The notes below the pieces were generated by a model. It ran no database searches, was not told the origin of the DNA, and saw only the letters and a list, made by a program, of their open reading frames with translations. From the NCBI GenBank assembly GCA_020355985.1, contig CP070628.1, forward strand, positions 963,240 to 976,245: a DNA stretch of 13,006 bases, written 5' to 3'. A program made the translations under genes and the position numbers. Source of the DNA: Nitrospirota bacterium (GTDB lineage Bacteria; Nitrospirota; Nitrospiria; Nitrospirales; UBA8639). Of this stretch, positions 1 through 3,985 are shown piece after piece (the stretch's first letter is position 1; the number at the start of each line of letters is the position of its first letter).

Positions 1-89
1 AGCATCTCATCGTAGTAGTCGTGAGATTTTAACGCCGCAGATGCGTCAGTATCTGGGATTTCAATTGCGAATACGACTTCGATGTTCAT
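1..89 (-). CDS. Partial leftward early gene, hypothetical
   Basis: Only the first 29 codons are present; the gene runs off the left edge. The start ATG (complement of 87-89) follows an AGGAG ribosome site (complement of 96-100) with a 6-nt spacer. It also has the ACACA-rich leader seen before the rightward early genes, which is the main reason to believe it despite its shortness. The protein begins MNIEVVFAIEIPDTDASAAL and then continues with HDYYDEM. No family is recognised. A sigma70-like promoter lies about 50 nt upstream, and two leftward sigma54-type elements lie further up. It defines the left arm of a divergent early region. Confidence 0.7.
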   Translation of the reverse strand, partial: MNIEVVFAIEIPDTDASAALKSHDYYDEM

Positions 90-107
90 TGTGTGCTCCT
101 GTGTTTG

Positions 108-125
108 TGTAGCTTGTGTAGCTTG
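108..125. repeat. Tandem 9-bp repeat TGTAGCTTG
   Basis: Two adjacent copies of TGTAGCTTG (108-116 and 117-125) lie in the untranslated leader of the leftward gene. The same motif recurs at 685-693, and its complement AAGCTACA occurs at 613-620 and 702-709. It is therefore a dispersed motif of this control region, possibly a protein-binding site. Confidence 0.6.
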
Positions 126-142
126 CCTCGTTGACAGTTAGG

Positions 143-170
143 ATTGTAGACACCGTTTTTCTGGGGGCAA
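143..170 (-). promoter_or_regulatory. Sigma70-like promoter for the leftward gene
   Basis: On the minus strand there is TTGCCC (complement of 165-170), a 16-bp spacer, and TACAAT (complement of 143-148). The expected transcript start is about 45 nt upstream of the leftward ATG. The -10 box is good and the -35 box is partial. Confidence 0.45.
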
Positions 171-192
171 ATTATTTTTTTGTTTTCCCTGT

Positions 193-210
193 AGGAAAAT
201 CGATTTTCCT
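193..210. promoter_or_regulatory. 18-bp perfect palindrome, possible operator
   Basis: AGGAAAATCGATTTTCCT is its own reverse complement. It lies just upstream of the leftward sigma70-like promoter, where a regulator could bind. It could also fold as a hairpin followed by TTTT on the plus strand, so a weak rightward terminator is the alternative. Confidence 0.4.
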
Positions 211-331
211 TTTCATATTTAGGGACTTACGAGCAGAACTTTTTTGTGTTGGTGGCAGGAAATTGTAGGAATTGGGGTGGAATTGGGTGGCGAATCGCAG
301 GAATTTTGGCGTGCGATTTGGGGGGAGATTT

Positions 332-348
332 TGCAATAAGTGTGCCAA
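332..348 (-). promoter_or_regulatory. Leftward sigma54-type -24/-12 promoter
   Basis: The minus strand reads TTGGCACACTTATTGCA: TGGCAC, 5 nt, TTGCA, with the GG-N10-GC spacing required by sigma54. It points toward the leftward early gene. The inner bases differ from consensus at the usually variable positions. Confidence 0.55.
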
Positions 349-471
349 ACCTGGACCACAATAAGCCAATCCTACACTGAGCGAAAAGTCAAGTGTTTGA
401 AAAGAAAAGGCTTTCGAGCGAGTGTAGGATGTAGGATGGTTGCTGGAACATTATACAATATAACGACCTAC

Positions 472-508
472 ATATTTTTATTTTATTTTATAAAAAAATA
501 TAAATATT
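472..508. other. 37-bp A/T-only stretch
   Basis: This run contains no G or C and is followed by more A/T-rich sequence. It sits among CTACAC/GTGTAG motifs (for example at 371-378, 422-437, 539-558, 591-599, 615-624, 704-713 and 869-877). Such easily melted DNA next to short repeats is typical of replication origins, but no initiator gene is present in the window, so the origin role is only inferred. Confidence 0.4.
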
Positions 509-591
509 CTAATACCTTGTGTGCATAGATGTATATCACCCTACACACCCTACACTAAAGTGTATAAGTATATGGAATATAAGAGGAAAAG

Positions 592-623
592 TAGTGTAGT
601 TTGGGGAAAACGAAGCTACACTA
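592..623. repeat. Hairpin A with CTACACTA arms
   Basis: TAGTGTAG (592-599) is the exact inverse of CTACACTA (616-623). A wobble pair and two A-T pairs (600-602 with 613-615) extend the stem to 11 bp around a 10-nt loop. It is the first of three consecutive hairpins. The right arm belongs to a 15-bp direct repeat, ACGAAGCTACACTAA, also found at 699-713. Confidence 0.55.
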
Positions 624-647
624 ATTGGGCTGGAGATTCGTTCAAAA

Positions 648-683
648 CGCCCTCTCGCCCGCATGGAATGCGGCTGAGAGGCG
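648..683. repeat. Hairpin B, long GC-rich stem
   Basis: The inner stem CCGCAT/ATGCGG (659-664 with 668-673) closes a GGA loop. The outer stem CCTCTC/GAGAGG (651-656 with 676-681) continues it, with one wobble and one mismatch between, and two more pairs lie beyond a single bulged base. It is the most stable fold in the control region. It is not followed by a T-run on either strand, so it is not an obvious terminator. Confidence 0.55.
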
Positions 684-684
684 A

Positions 685-709
685 TGTAGCTTGGCGCGAC
701 GAAGCTACA
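685..709. repeat. Hairpin C, TGTAGCTT/AAGCTACA
   Basis: A perfect 8-bp inverted repeat (685-692 with 702-709) closes a 9-nt loop. It starts two bases after hairpin B ends. Its arms are the dispersed TGTAGCTT motif that is tandemly repeated at 108-125. Confidence 0.55.
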
Positions 710-840
710 CTAACTCTAAAATCTGTGGTGTTGTCGTAGGTGTCGGTGGATTATTCCGTCGCCCGTGCGCCGGATAAATTATTTCCAATTCGTCCCGCCG
801 CTAGAAATTATTAGTGTGTGTAGGGCAGAGCCCTCCTTCC

Positions 841-857
841 TGCAAGCTGCGTGCCAC
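841..857 (-). promoter_or_regulatory. Leftward sigma54-type -24/-12 promoter
   Basis: The minus strand reads GTGGCACGCAGCTTGCA, with TGGCACG at -24, TTGCA at -12 and GG-N10-GC spacing. It points left. It sits back to back with the three rightward elements starting at 1011, with the 17-bp palindrome between them. Confidence 0.6.
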
Positions 858-895
858 TTTTGAGTTGTCCTACACCCTCCCACTCGCCCCTACCC

Positions 896-912
896 TGTGA
901 CAATTTGTCACA
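896..912. promoter_or_regulatory. 17-bp perfect palindrome, probable operator or enhancer site
   Basis: TGTGACAATTTGTCACA has two exact 8-bp arms around one central base. Dyads of this kind bind dimeric helix-turn-helix regulators. It abuts the tandem 22-bp repeats and lies between divergent sigma54-type promoters, at about the distance used by activators of that sigma factor. Which protein binds it is unknown. Confidence 0.6.
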
Positions 913-1010
913 CCTAACTTTTTAATTAGGCAAGCCTAACTTTTTAATTAGGCAAGCCTAACTTTTTAATTAGGTAAGCCTAACTTTTTAATTAGGCAAG
1001 CCTAACTTTT
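913..1010. repeat. Tandem 22-bp repeats (four full, one partial)
   Basis: Units start at 913, 935, 957 and 979, and a truncated fifth starts at 1001. Each unit is CCTAACTTTTTAATTAGG followed by CAAG; the third has TAAG instead. Within a unit CCTAA and TTAGG are inverted repeats, and each junction reads TTAGGC-AA-GCCTAA, another dyad. The 22-bp period places sites near the same face of the helix. Candidate roles are iterons of an origin, a partition centromere, or a regulator-binding array for the adjacent promoters. There are no spacers, so it is not a CRISPR. Confidence 0.85.
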
Positions 1011-1027
1011 TTGGCACGTGCCTTGCA
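1011..1027 (+). promoter_or_regulatory. Rightward sigma54-type promoter 1
   Basis: TTGGCACGTGCCTTGCA matches the classical TGGCACG-N4-TTGCA sigma54 pattern exactly, with GG-N10-GC spacing. It follows directly after the tandem repeats and points at the early operon. Confidence 0.7.
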
Positions 1028-1040
1028 TGCACAAATTTGC

Positions 1041-1057
1041 TTGGCACGTGCTTTGCA
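1041..1057 (+). promoter_or_regulatory. Rightward sigma54-type promoter 2
   Basis: TTGGCACGTGCTTTGCA is a second full match to the sigma54 pattern, 30 bp after the first, nearly three helical turns. Confidence 0.7.
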
Positions 1058-1066
1058 TACAATTTT

Positions 1067-1083
1067 TTGGCACACTCCTTGCT
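1067..1083 (+). promoter_or_regulatory. Rightward sigma54-type promoter 3
   Basis: TTGGCACACTCCTTGCT keeps TGGCAC, TTGCT and the GG-N10-GC spacing. A transcript from here would start near 1094 and carry a leader of about 200 nt before the first rightward gene. Confidence 0.6.
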
Positions 1084-1225
1084 ACGCGCGTTTCCTTATA
1101 CTACGAAAAAATCCTGCCCGGGCCCGTGGCCCCGACACAAAAAAACGTAGGCACGAAGCGCCATGAGTCCAGAAAAATTCGTAAGTCATTGAAAAATAAG
1201 GCGAAAAAAAAATTTAAAAAAATCC

Positions 1226-1253
1226 TTGATTTTTCTTTTGGGCTTGCTATACT
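1226..1253 (+). promoter_or_regulatory. Sigma70-like promoter of the early operon
   Basis: TTGATT (1226-1231), a 16-bp spacer and TATACT (1248-1253), preceded by an A-rich stretch that could act as an UP element. The -35 box overlaps the inverted repeat AAAAATC/GATTTTT (1218-1224 and 1228-1234), a possible operator. The predicted start leaves a leader of roughly 40 nt before the ATG at 1299. Confidence 0.65.
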
Positions 1254-1298
1254 GGGTTCAGAAGTTGAGGGAACACAACAACACAAGGAGACGACACC

Positions 1299-1562
1299 AT
1301 GGCTAACATTCGACTTGACGAAAAAACGAAAAATTTCATTTCTGAATTGGCTGAAGGTCTTGCGCAGGAGGAACGGTACGCAAAAGAGCACGACGAAACA
1401 CTGTCCCCGCGTTCCGTGCGAGAATGTAGAAGCGTAGTTTTGTCTTGCCTTGTGCGACACTTGACTGAGGATATGTCAGGTCGTGAAGGATGGGCATACA
1501 GTCAAGCAATCCAGGAATTTTTCCGCTCAGAATATTTTAGGTGCTACGAAAAAAATTCTTGA
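1299..1562 (+). CDS. Small early protein, hypothetical (87 aa)
   Basis: First gene of the rightward early operon. The ATG follows AAGGAG (1285-1290) and the ACACA-rich early leader. The 87-residue product is hydrophilic and rich in Glu, Lys and Arg, with no signal peptide or membrane segment. It looks mainly helical (KNFISELAEGLAQEERYAK). No family is recognised. Its stop TGA lies inside the TTGACA -35 box that drives the next gene, so gene end and promoter are fused. By position it is an early gene, perhaps acting on host functions, but this is only inferred from location. Confidence 0.75.
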   Translation: MANIRLDEKTKNFISELAEGLAQEERYAKEHDETLSPRSVRECRSVVLSCLVRHLTEDMSGREGWAYSQAIQEFFRSEYFRCYEKNS

Positions 1563-1586
1563 CACGGCCAAAAAATCTGCTAGACT
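1559..1586 (+). promoter_or_regulatory. Sigma70-like promoter overlapping a stop codon
   Basis: A perfect TTGACA (1559-1564), a 16-bp spacer and TAGACT (1581-1586), behind an A-tract. The TGA stop of the preceding gene is bases 2-4 of the -35 box. It serves the gene starting at 1619. Confidence 0.65.
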
Positions 1587-1618
1587 AGCAAAAGAACACA
1601 ACAACACAGGAGAGCACC

Positions 1619-1804
1619 ATGGACAACCCATTTTACAAAAACGAATTTTTCGCAACGCCCGATGACGAGGAACTGGAAGAAATCATTACACGGTGCAAGA
1701 ACCCAAGCGAGGCTACTATGATAGCGGCCATGGTCTGGAATATGGCTCATGAACTTTTCGACGAAGAATGGAGTATGTACGAAATGTTCGAAAAAAAATC
1801 TTGA
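1619..1804 (+). CDS. Small acidic early protein, hypothetical (61 aa)
   Basis: The ATG follows AGGAG in the leader GAACACAACAACACAGGAG, almost identical to that of the previous gene. The 61-residue product is strongly acidic (DDEELEEI, ELFDEEW) with no membrane segment. Small acidic early phage proteins are often inhibitors or DNA mimics, but no specific family is recognised and this is speculation. It ends FEKKS, resembling the YEKNS end of the previous gene, because both 3' ends carry the same A-tract plus TTGACA promoter module. Confidence 0.75.
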   Translation: MDNPFYKNEFFATPDDEELEEIITRCKNPSEATMIAAMVWNMAHELFDEEWSMYEMFEKKS

Positions 1805-1830
1805 CAGGCTCAAAAAAATTCTGGTACCGT
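1801..1830 (+). promoter_or_regulatory. Second stop-codon promoter, weak -10
   Basis: TTGACA (1801-1806) again contains the TGA stop of the upstream gene and follows an A-tract. The -10 candidate TACCGT (1825-1830, 18-bp spacer) is poor. The module is clearly copied from the one at 1559, but its -10 end is replaced by the tRNA-like element, so it may be inactive. Confidence 0.4.
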
Positions 1831-1874
1831 GGTGGTACGTGGTAACACGGTCGGTTCGACTCCGACGCCAGAAA
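1819..1874 (+). ncRNA. tRNA-like element lacking an anticodon arm
   Basis: TTCTGGT (1819-1825) pairs over 7 bp with GCCAGAA (1867-1873; one G-U pair), followed by a discriminator-like A. A canonical T arm, GTCGG-TTCGACT-CCGAC (1850-1866), has the TTCRANY loop. Between them a D-arm-like hairpin closes with CGTG and CACG (1828-1831 with 1846-1849) around a loop containing TGGTAA. Within it CGTG-GTAA-CACG (1838-1849) is an alternative fold with a GNRA-type loop. There is no room for an anticodon arm, so it cannot decode. It may be a tRNA remnant or a processing signal for RNase P and RNase Z just before the next gene's leader. Confidence 0.5.
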
Positions 1875-1906
1875 TTGAAACACACAGAAACACAAAAGGA
1901 CATATC

Positions 1907-2254
1907 ATGGCATTCGCAATCTACACTCTCTTCGTTTCGCTTTTCGTCGCGCTTCTCACGATGGCCGCACTGTCCGAATTTGACCGTCTGCCGACTAGTG
2001 GGTTGCCCCGTGTCTGTGTCGATAGGTTTCGTGCCAGAAACGGTTCCTGGTTGGAGTGGACTTGTCGCATCGATGCGAACGGGGCTTGTGTCGGTTGTTC
2101 CTTTATTCCAGCGCCTACAGTCCACGCACAGCCCGTTGAAGTCTTGCCAGCACTCCAAGTCCACAAAATAGGCAAGATGTCCGTCTACAGTCCTCTACGG
2201 ACGTCATACGCGGTAGATTGCACGGACTTGGTTTACGAATTCGTCGCACGCTAA
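1907..2254 (+). CDS. Small membrane-anchored or exported Cys-containing protein (115 aa)
   Basis: The start at 1907 is chosen because AAAAGGA and the ACACA leader lie just upstream. A GTG at 1829 in the same frame would translate through the tRNA-like element and is rejected. Residues 1-22 (MAFAIYTLFVSLFVALLTMA) form one hydrophobic segment without preceding positive charges, fitting a signal anchor. The remainder has cysteines near 37, 53, 61, 64 and 105, including a CVGC pair, suggesting an oxidised or metal-binding extracytoplasmic domain. No family is recognised. Superinfection exclusion is one possible role for such small membrane phage proteins, but nothing here proves it. Confidence 0.7.
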   Translation: MAFAIYTLFVSLFVALLTMAALSEFDRLPTSGLPRVCVDRFRARNGSWLEWTCRIDANGACVGCSFIPAPTVHAQPVEVLPALQVHKIGKMSVYSPLRTSYAVDCTDLVYEFVAR

Positions 2255-2281
2255 CACAGAAACACAGAAGGAGGTATCACC

Positions 2282-2719
2282 ATGGCAACTCAAAAGGATA
2301 ATATCGTCTCTTGGATTGAAACCTGGATAGACCCCAAAGACGCAAGATTCTATGACGTCACAGACTTGGGTGAACAGTTCAAAAACGACCGAGTCTCTTA
2401 TGAGACCTTGCAATGCGCGATTGTTCAATTGACAGGGTACGCTGACAGGGTTTTTGATTGTCTTCCTGAGGAGTCTAGCCAGTTTCAAAAATTAGCAGAT
2501 TTGCTATCGGAGATTCCCGCCCCAAGGTACAAAACGTCAATTGAGCATTATGGTGGAGGTTCTCTTGTTTTGATCTACGCAAAAGAACTGATTGACCCGA
2601 TTTTGCTTGGTTGCGACGTGTTCCTATCGCATTATCTGTCGTTTCAATTCAACAAAGTCGACTTTGGTTCAGGGTACAGGGAAAAAGCCATTGAATTCGC
2701 TCAAAATTTCAATCTTTAG
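2282..2719 (+). CDS. Early protein, hypothetical (145 aa)
   Basis: The ATG follows the very strong site AAGGAGGT (2268-2275) within the early leader. The gap to the previous stop is filled entirely by that leader, so the genes are co-transcribed. The 145-residue product is soluble and acidic, with a long helical-looking first half and the segment SIEHYGGGSLVLIYAKELIDP in the middle. No catalytic motif or known family is recognised. Confidence 0.8.
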   Translation: MATQKDNIVSWIETWIDPKDARFYDVTDLGEQFKNDRVSYETLQCAIVQLTGYADRVFDCLPEESSQFQKLADLLSEIPAPRYKTSIEHYGGGSLVLIYAKELIDPILLGCDVFLSHYLSFQFNKVDFGSGYREKAIEFAQNFNL

Positions 2720-2746
2720 CACAGACACACAACAGGAGGTATCACC

Positions 2747-3085
2747 ATGCGGAACGAATCTTGCGAGGAACGAATCGAGGAACACCTAGAATACGAGAGA
2801 CAGGTTTTCACGTCCTACATGACGGACTGGTACGTCTATGAGAACGGGAACGACGAACAACCCCCGTTCCACGAGTATGGACTTTCCCTCGATATGCACG
2901 AAGACGGTTATCTGTGCTTCTTACTCTCTTGGGGCGGTCCTTCCGATGAATTGCGATTTTACCCCAGCGGCAGAGTCGAGTATTGGTTCAAGGATTGGTT
3001 TGACTGCGCTTGTCGTAGGGTAGAACGGGAAGAATGGGCGCAGTGGTTGAGGGATATGTTCCAAGAATTCGGATTGCTTCAGTAA
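2747..3085 (+). CDS. Early protein with WGGPSDELRFY/DWF motif (112 aa)
   Basis: The ATG follows AGGAGGT (2734-2740) in the early leader; spacing to the previous stop is 27 nt. The 112-residue acidic protein has the segment LLSWGGPSDELRFYPSGRVEY and then WFKDWFDCACR. The pattern of a GGPSDE turn, an aromatic strand and a DWF motif resembles conserved hypothetical proteins known from phages and plasmids. That resemblance is from memory, and no biochemical role is known to me. It is rich in Trp, Tyr and Phe and has no signal peptide. Confidence 0.8.
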   Translation: MRNESCEERIEEHLEYERQVFTSYMTDWYVYENGNDEQPPFHEYGLSLDMHEDGYLCFLLSWGGPSDELRFYPSGRVEYWFKDWFDCACRRVEREEWAQWLRDMFQEFGLLQ

Positions 3086-3111
3086 CAGACACACAACAAC
3101 AGGAGAAGAAA

Positions 3112-3666
3112 ATGGAAATTTCAGGACGACAAATTAAGGCATTGGCAACGTACGTCAAAACGAGTAGCAAGGGCGAATGGTGCCATACTAGCTATGTAGT
3201 GCTGGACAACGGTGGATACAACGGTGGCGTGCGTCTTTGGTGTACTGACGGTCACGCAGCAGTCCTTTACAGTCCACCGACTACTGTCAAGGGCCCCGAC
3301 AAGCCCATGCTGTACCCCCTGAATGCTCTTACAGGGTACAAAGTAAGAGACGTTCTCACAATCGGTCCAGAAGGCATTAGGGACGATCGTGGACTGTTAC
3401 CTATTGAGCATGAGAAGGAATCACCAAATATCGACCAGGTAATTCCTGCCCATTCTGAGAATTCACAAGGTGACATTGTGCAATGTTACGACCCCAGACT
3501 ATTTCACAGACTAATGAAGTGTCTAGAGTCTGTAGCCATTGGCAAGATGGACGGGAGCGACGTTCCCTCGGCAAGTCGTTTTCAGTTTTCAGAAGACAAG
3601 TACGGCCCGTGTCGGATTGACTACGGGGAAGACATCGTTGCCGTTATAATGCCGTGTCGATTGTAA
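3112..3666 (+). CDS. Miniature beta sliding clamp-like protein (184 aa)
   Basis: The ATG at 3112 is placed by AGGAG (3101-3105) and the early leader; the in-frame GTG at 3034 lies inside the previous gene. Several short motifs match bacterial DNA polymerase III beta clamps in the right order. RLWCTDGHAAVL (residues 41-52) matches the ATDGHRLA motif of domain II. PNIDQVIP (105-112) matches the FPDYRRVLP linker. YDPRLFHRLMKCLESVAI is like the domain III helix, and the end VAVIMPCRL matches the clamp C-terminus YVVMPMRL. At 184 residues it would hold two domains instead of three, so a trimeric ring like T4 gp45 is conceivable. It would tether a polymerase to DNA. The fold assignment is inferred. 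Confidence 0.6.
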   Translation: MEISGRQIKALATYVKTSSKGEWCHTSYVVLDNGGYNGGVRLWCTDGHAAVLYSPPTTVKGPDKPMLYPLNALTGYKVRDVLTIGPEGIRDDRGLLPIEHEKESPNIDQVIPAHSENSQGDIVQCYDPRLFHRLMKCLESVAIGKMDGSDVPSASRFQFSEDKYGPCRIDYGEDIVAVIMPCRL

Positions 3667-3759
3667 GCCATAGGTTTATAATTAAATCCCCAAAAACAGG
3701 GTCGGCGCTTGCGCCAAAAAAAGAGGTTTGTCAAGCAAAAAAATCAACTATTTTGTGCA

Positions 3760-3776
3760 AGCAAGGATCGTGCCAA
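3760..3776 (-). promoter_or_regulatory. Leftward sigma54-type site
   Basis: The minus strand reads TTGGCACGATCCTTGCT, a full TGGCACG-N4-TTGCT match with GG-N10-GC spacing. It points back into the early genes, so a transcript would be antisense to the clamp-like gene. It forms a 16-bp near-identical direct repeat with 3797-3812. Confidence 0.6.
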
Positions 3777-3796
3777 TTTTCCTGGGGGGATCGCCT

Positions 3797-3813
3797 AGCA
3801 AGGACCGTGCCAG
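3797..3813 (-). promoter_or_regulatory. Leftward sigma54-type site
   Basis: The minus strand reads CTGGCACGGTCCTTGCT: TGGCACG, 4 nt, TTGCT, correct spacing. It lies 37 bp from the previous copy in the same orientation. Confidence 0.6.
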
Positions 3814-3830
3814 CCGGGTGTTGCCACATA

Positions 3831-3906
3831 CCGAAAAATTTTTTATTTTTTTCAATTTTATTTTTTTATTTTTTTTTTTTTTTTTTTATTTTTCTTGCTT
3901 TTTCGG
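3831..3906. repeat. T-rich block with 19-T run, bounded by inverted repeat
   Basis: CCGAAAAA (3831-3838) and TTTTTCGG (3899-3906) are exact inverted repeats around about 60 nt made almost wholly of T. The block includes an uninterrupted run of 19 T at 3869-3887. It lies just upstream of the virion promoter, where it could bend DNA or act as an UP element. Runs this long are prone to slippage, so their length may vary between genomes or be a sequencing artefact. Confidence 0.7.
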
Positions 3907-3911
3907 CTTGG

Positions 3912-3928
3912 CGCAACGTGTTTGCCAA
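3912..3928 (-). promoter_or_regulatory. Weak leftward sigma54-like site
   Basis: The minus strand reads TTGGCAAACACGTTGCG. It keeps TTGGCA, TTGC and the GG-N10-GC spacing but lacks the usual C after TGGCA and the A or T after TTGC. It overlaps the -35 box of the rightward promoter, so it may be a chance match. Confidence 0.25.
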
Positions 3929-3951
3929 TTGCTTGAGCGTTGTGGTACAGT
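3922..3951 (+). promoter_or_regulatory. Probable promoter of the virion operon
   Basis: TTGCCA (3922-3927), an 18-bp spacer and TACAGT (3946-3951), with TGG directly before the -10 box giving an extended -10. The T-rich block lies upstream. It is placed about 35-40 nt before the small terminase start and is the only credible promoter before the thirteen-gene virion operon. Confidence 0.5.
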
Positions 3952-3985
3952 TATGTGGGCCGGGAGTCTACGATGGAGGTATTGT

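Larger units (their letters stand above)
90..1298. other. Non-coding divergent control region
   Basis: About 1.2 kb without a credible gene: the open frames here lack ribosome sites and have low-complexity or unlikely compositions. It separates the leftward early gene from the rightward early operon. It holds two leftward and three rightward sigma54-type promoters, sigma70-like promoters at both ends, a 17-bp and an 18-bp perfect palindrome, four tandem 22-bp repeats, a 37-bp A/T-only stretch, three adjacent hairpins, and many CTACAC/GTGTAG and TGTAGCTT motifs. This combination suggests a transcription switch and possibly a replication origin or partition site. The promoter reading is well supported by sequence; the origin reading is inference. 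Confidence 0.75.
3667..3985. other. Second intergenic control region
   Basis: No gene is visible. It holds the hairpin GGCGC-TT-GCGCC (3708-3719) followed by seven A, two leftward sigma54-type sites (3760-3776 and 3797-3813) plus a weaker third, a T-rich block flanked by an inverted repeat, and the likely rightward promoter for the virion operon. Packaging start sites often lie next to the small terminase gene, so a cos or pac site could be here or within that gene. I see no direct proof. Confidence 0.6.

Noticed and set aside
131..136. Perfect TTGACA on the plus strand
   Set aside because: No acceptable -10 box at 16-18 bp; it is probably chance.
172..369. Minus-strand open frame of 65 codons
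   Set aside because: No ribosome site or early leader. It overlaps the palindrome and a sigma54-type site and has an unlikely composition.
340..739. Two plus-strand open frames of 62 and 72 codons (340-528, 521-739)
   Set aside because: They cross the A/T-only stretch and the hairpins, lack ribosome sites and have no protein-like pattern.
913..1010. CRISPR array
   Set aside because: The repeats are directly tandem with no spacers.
1018..1460. Open frames on both strands overlapping the promoter region and first early gene
   Set aside because: They run across promoters and in other frames of a gene with a clear leader and ribosome site; they are shadows.
1819..1874. Complete functional tRNA
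   Set aside because: Only 24 nt lie between the acceptor-like stem and the T arm, so there is no anticodon arm.
3708..3726. Rho-independent terminator at GGCGC-TT-GCGCC
   Set aside because: It is followed by A rather than T on the plus strand, and on the minus strand the T-run precedes the hairpin.
3839..3898. Terminator from the T-rich block
   Set aside because: No GC-rich hairpin stands directly before the T-run. The flanking inverted repeat has a 60-nt loop.
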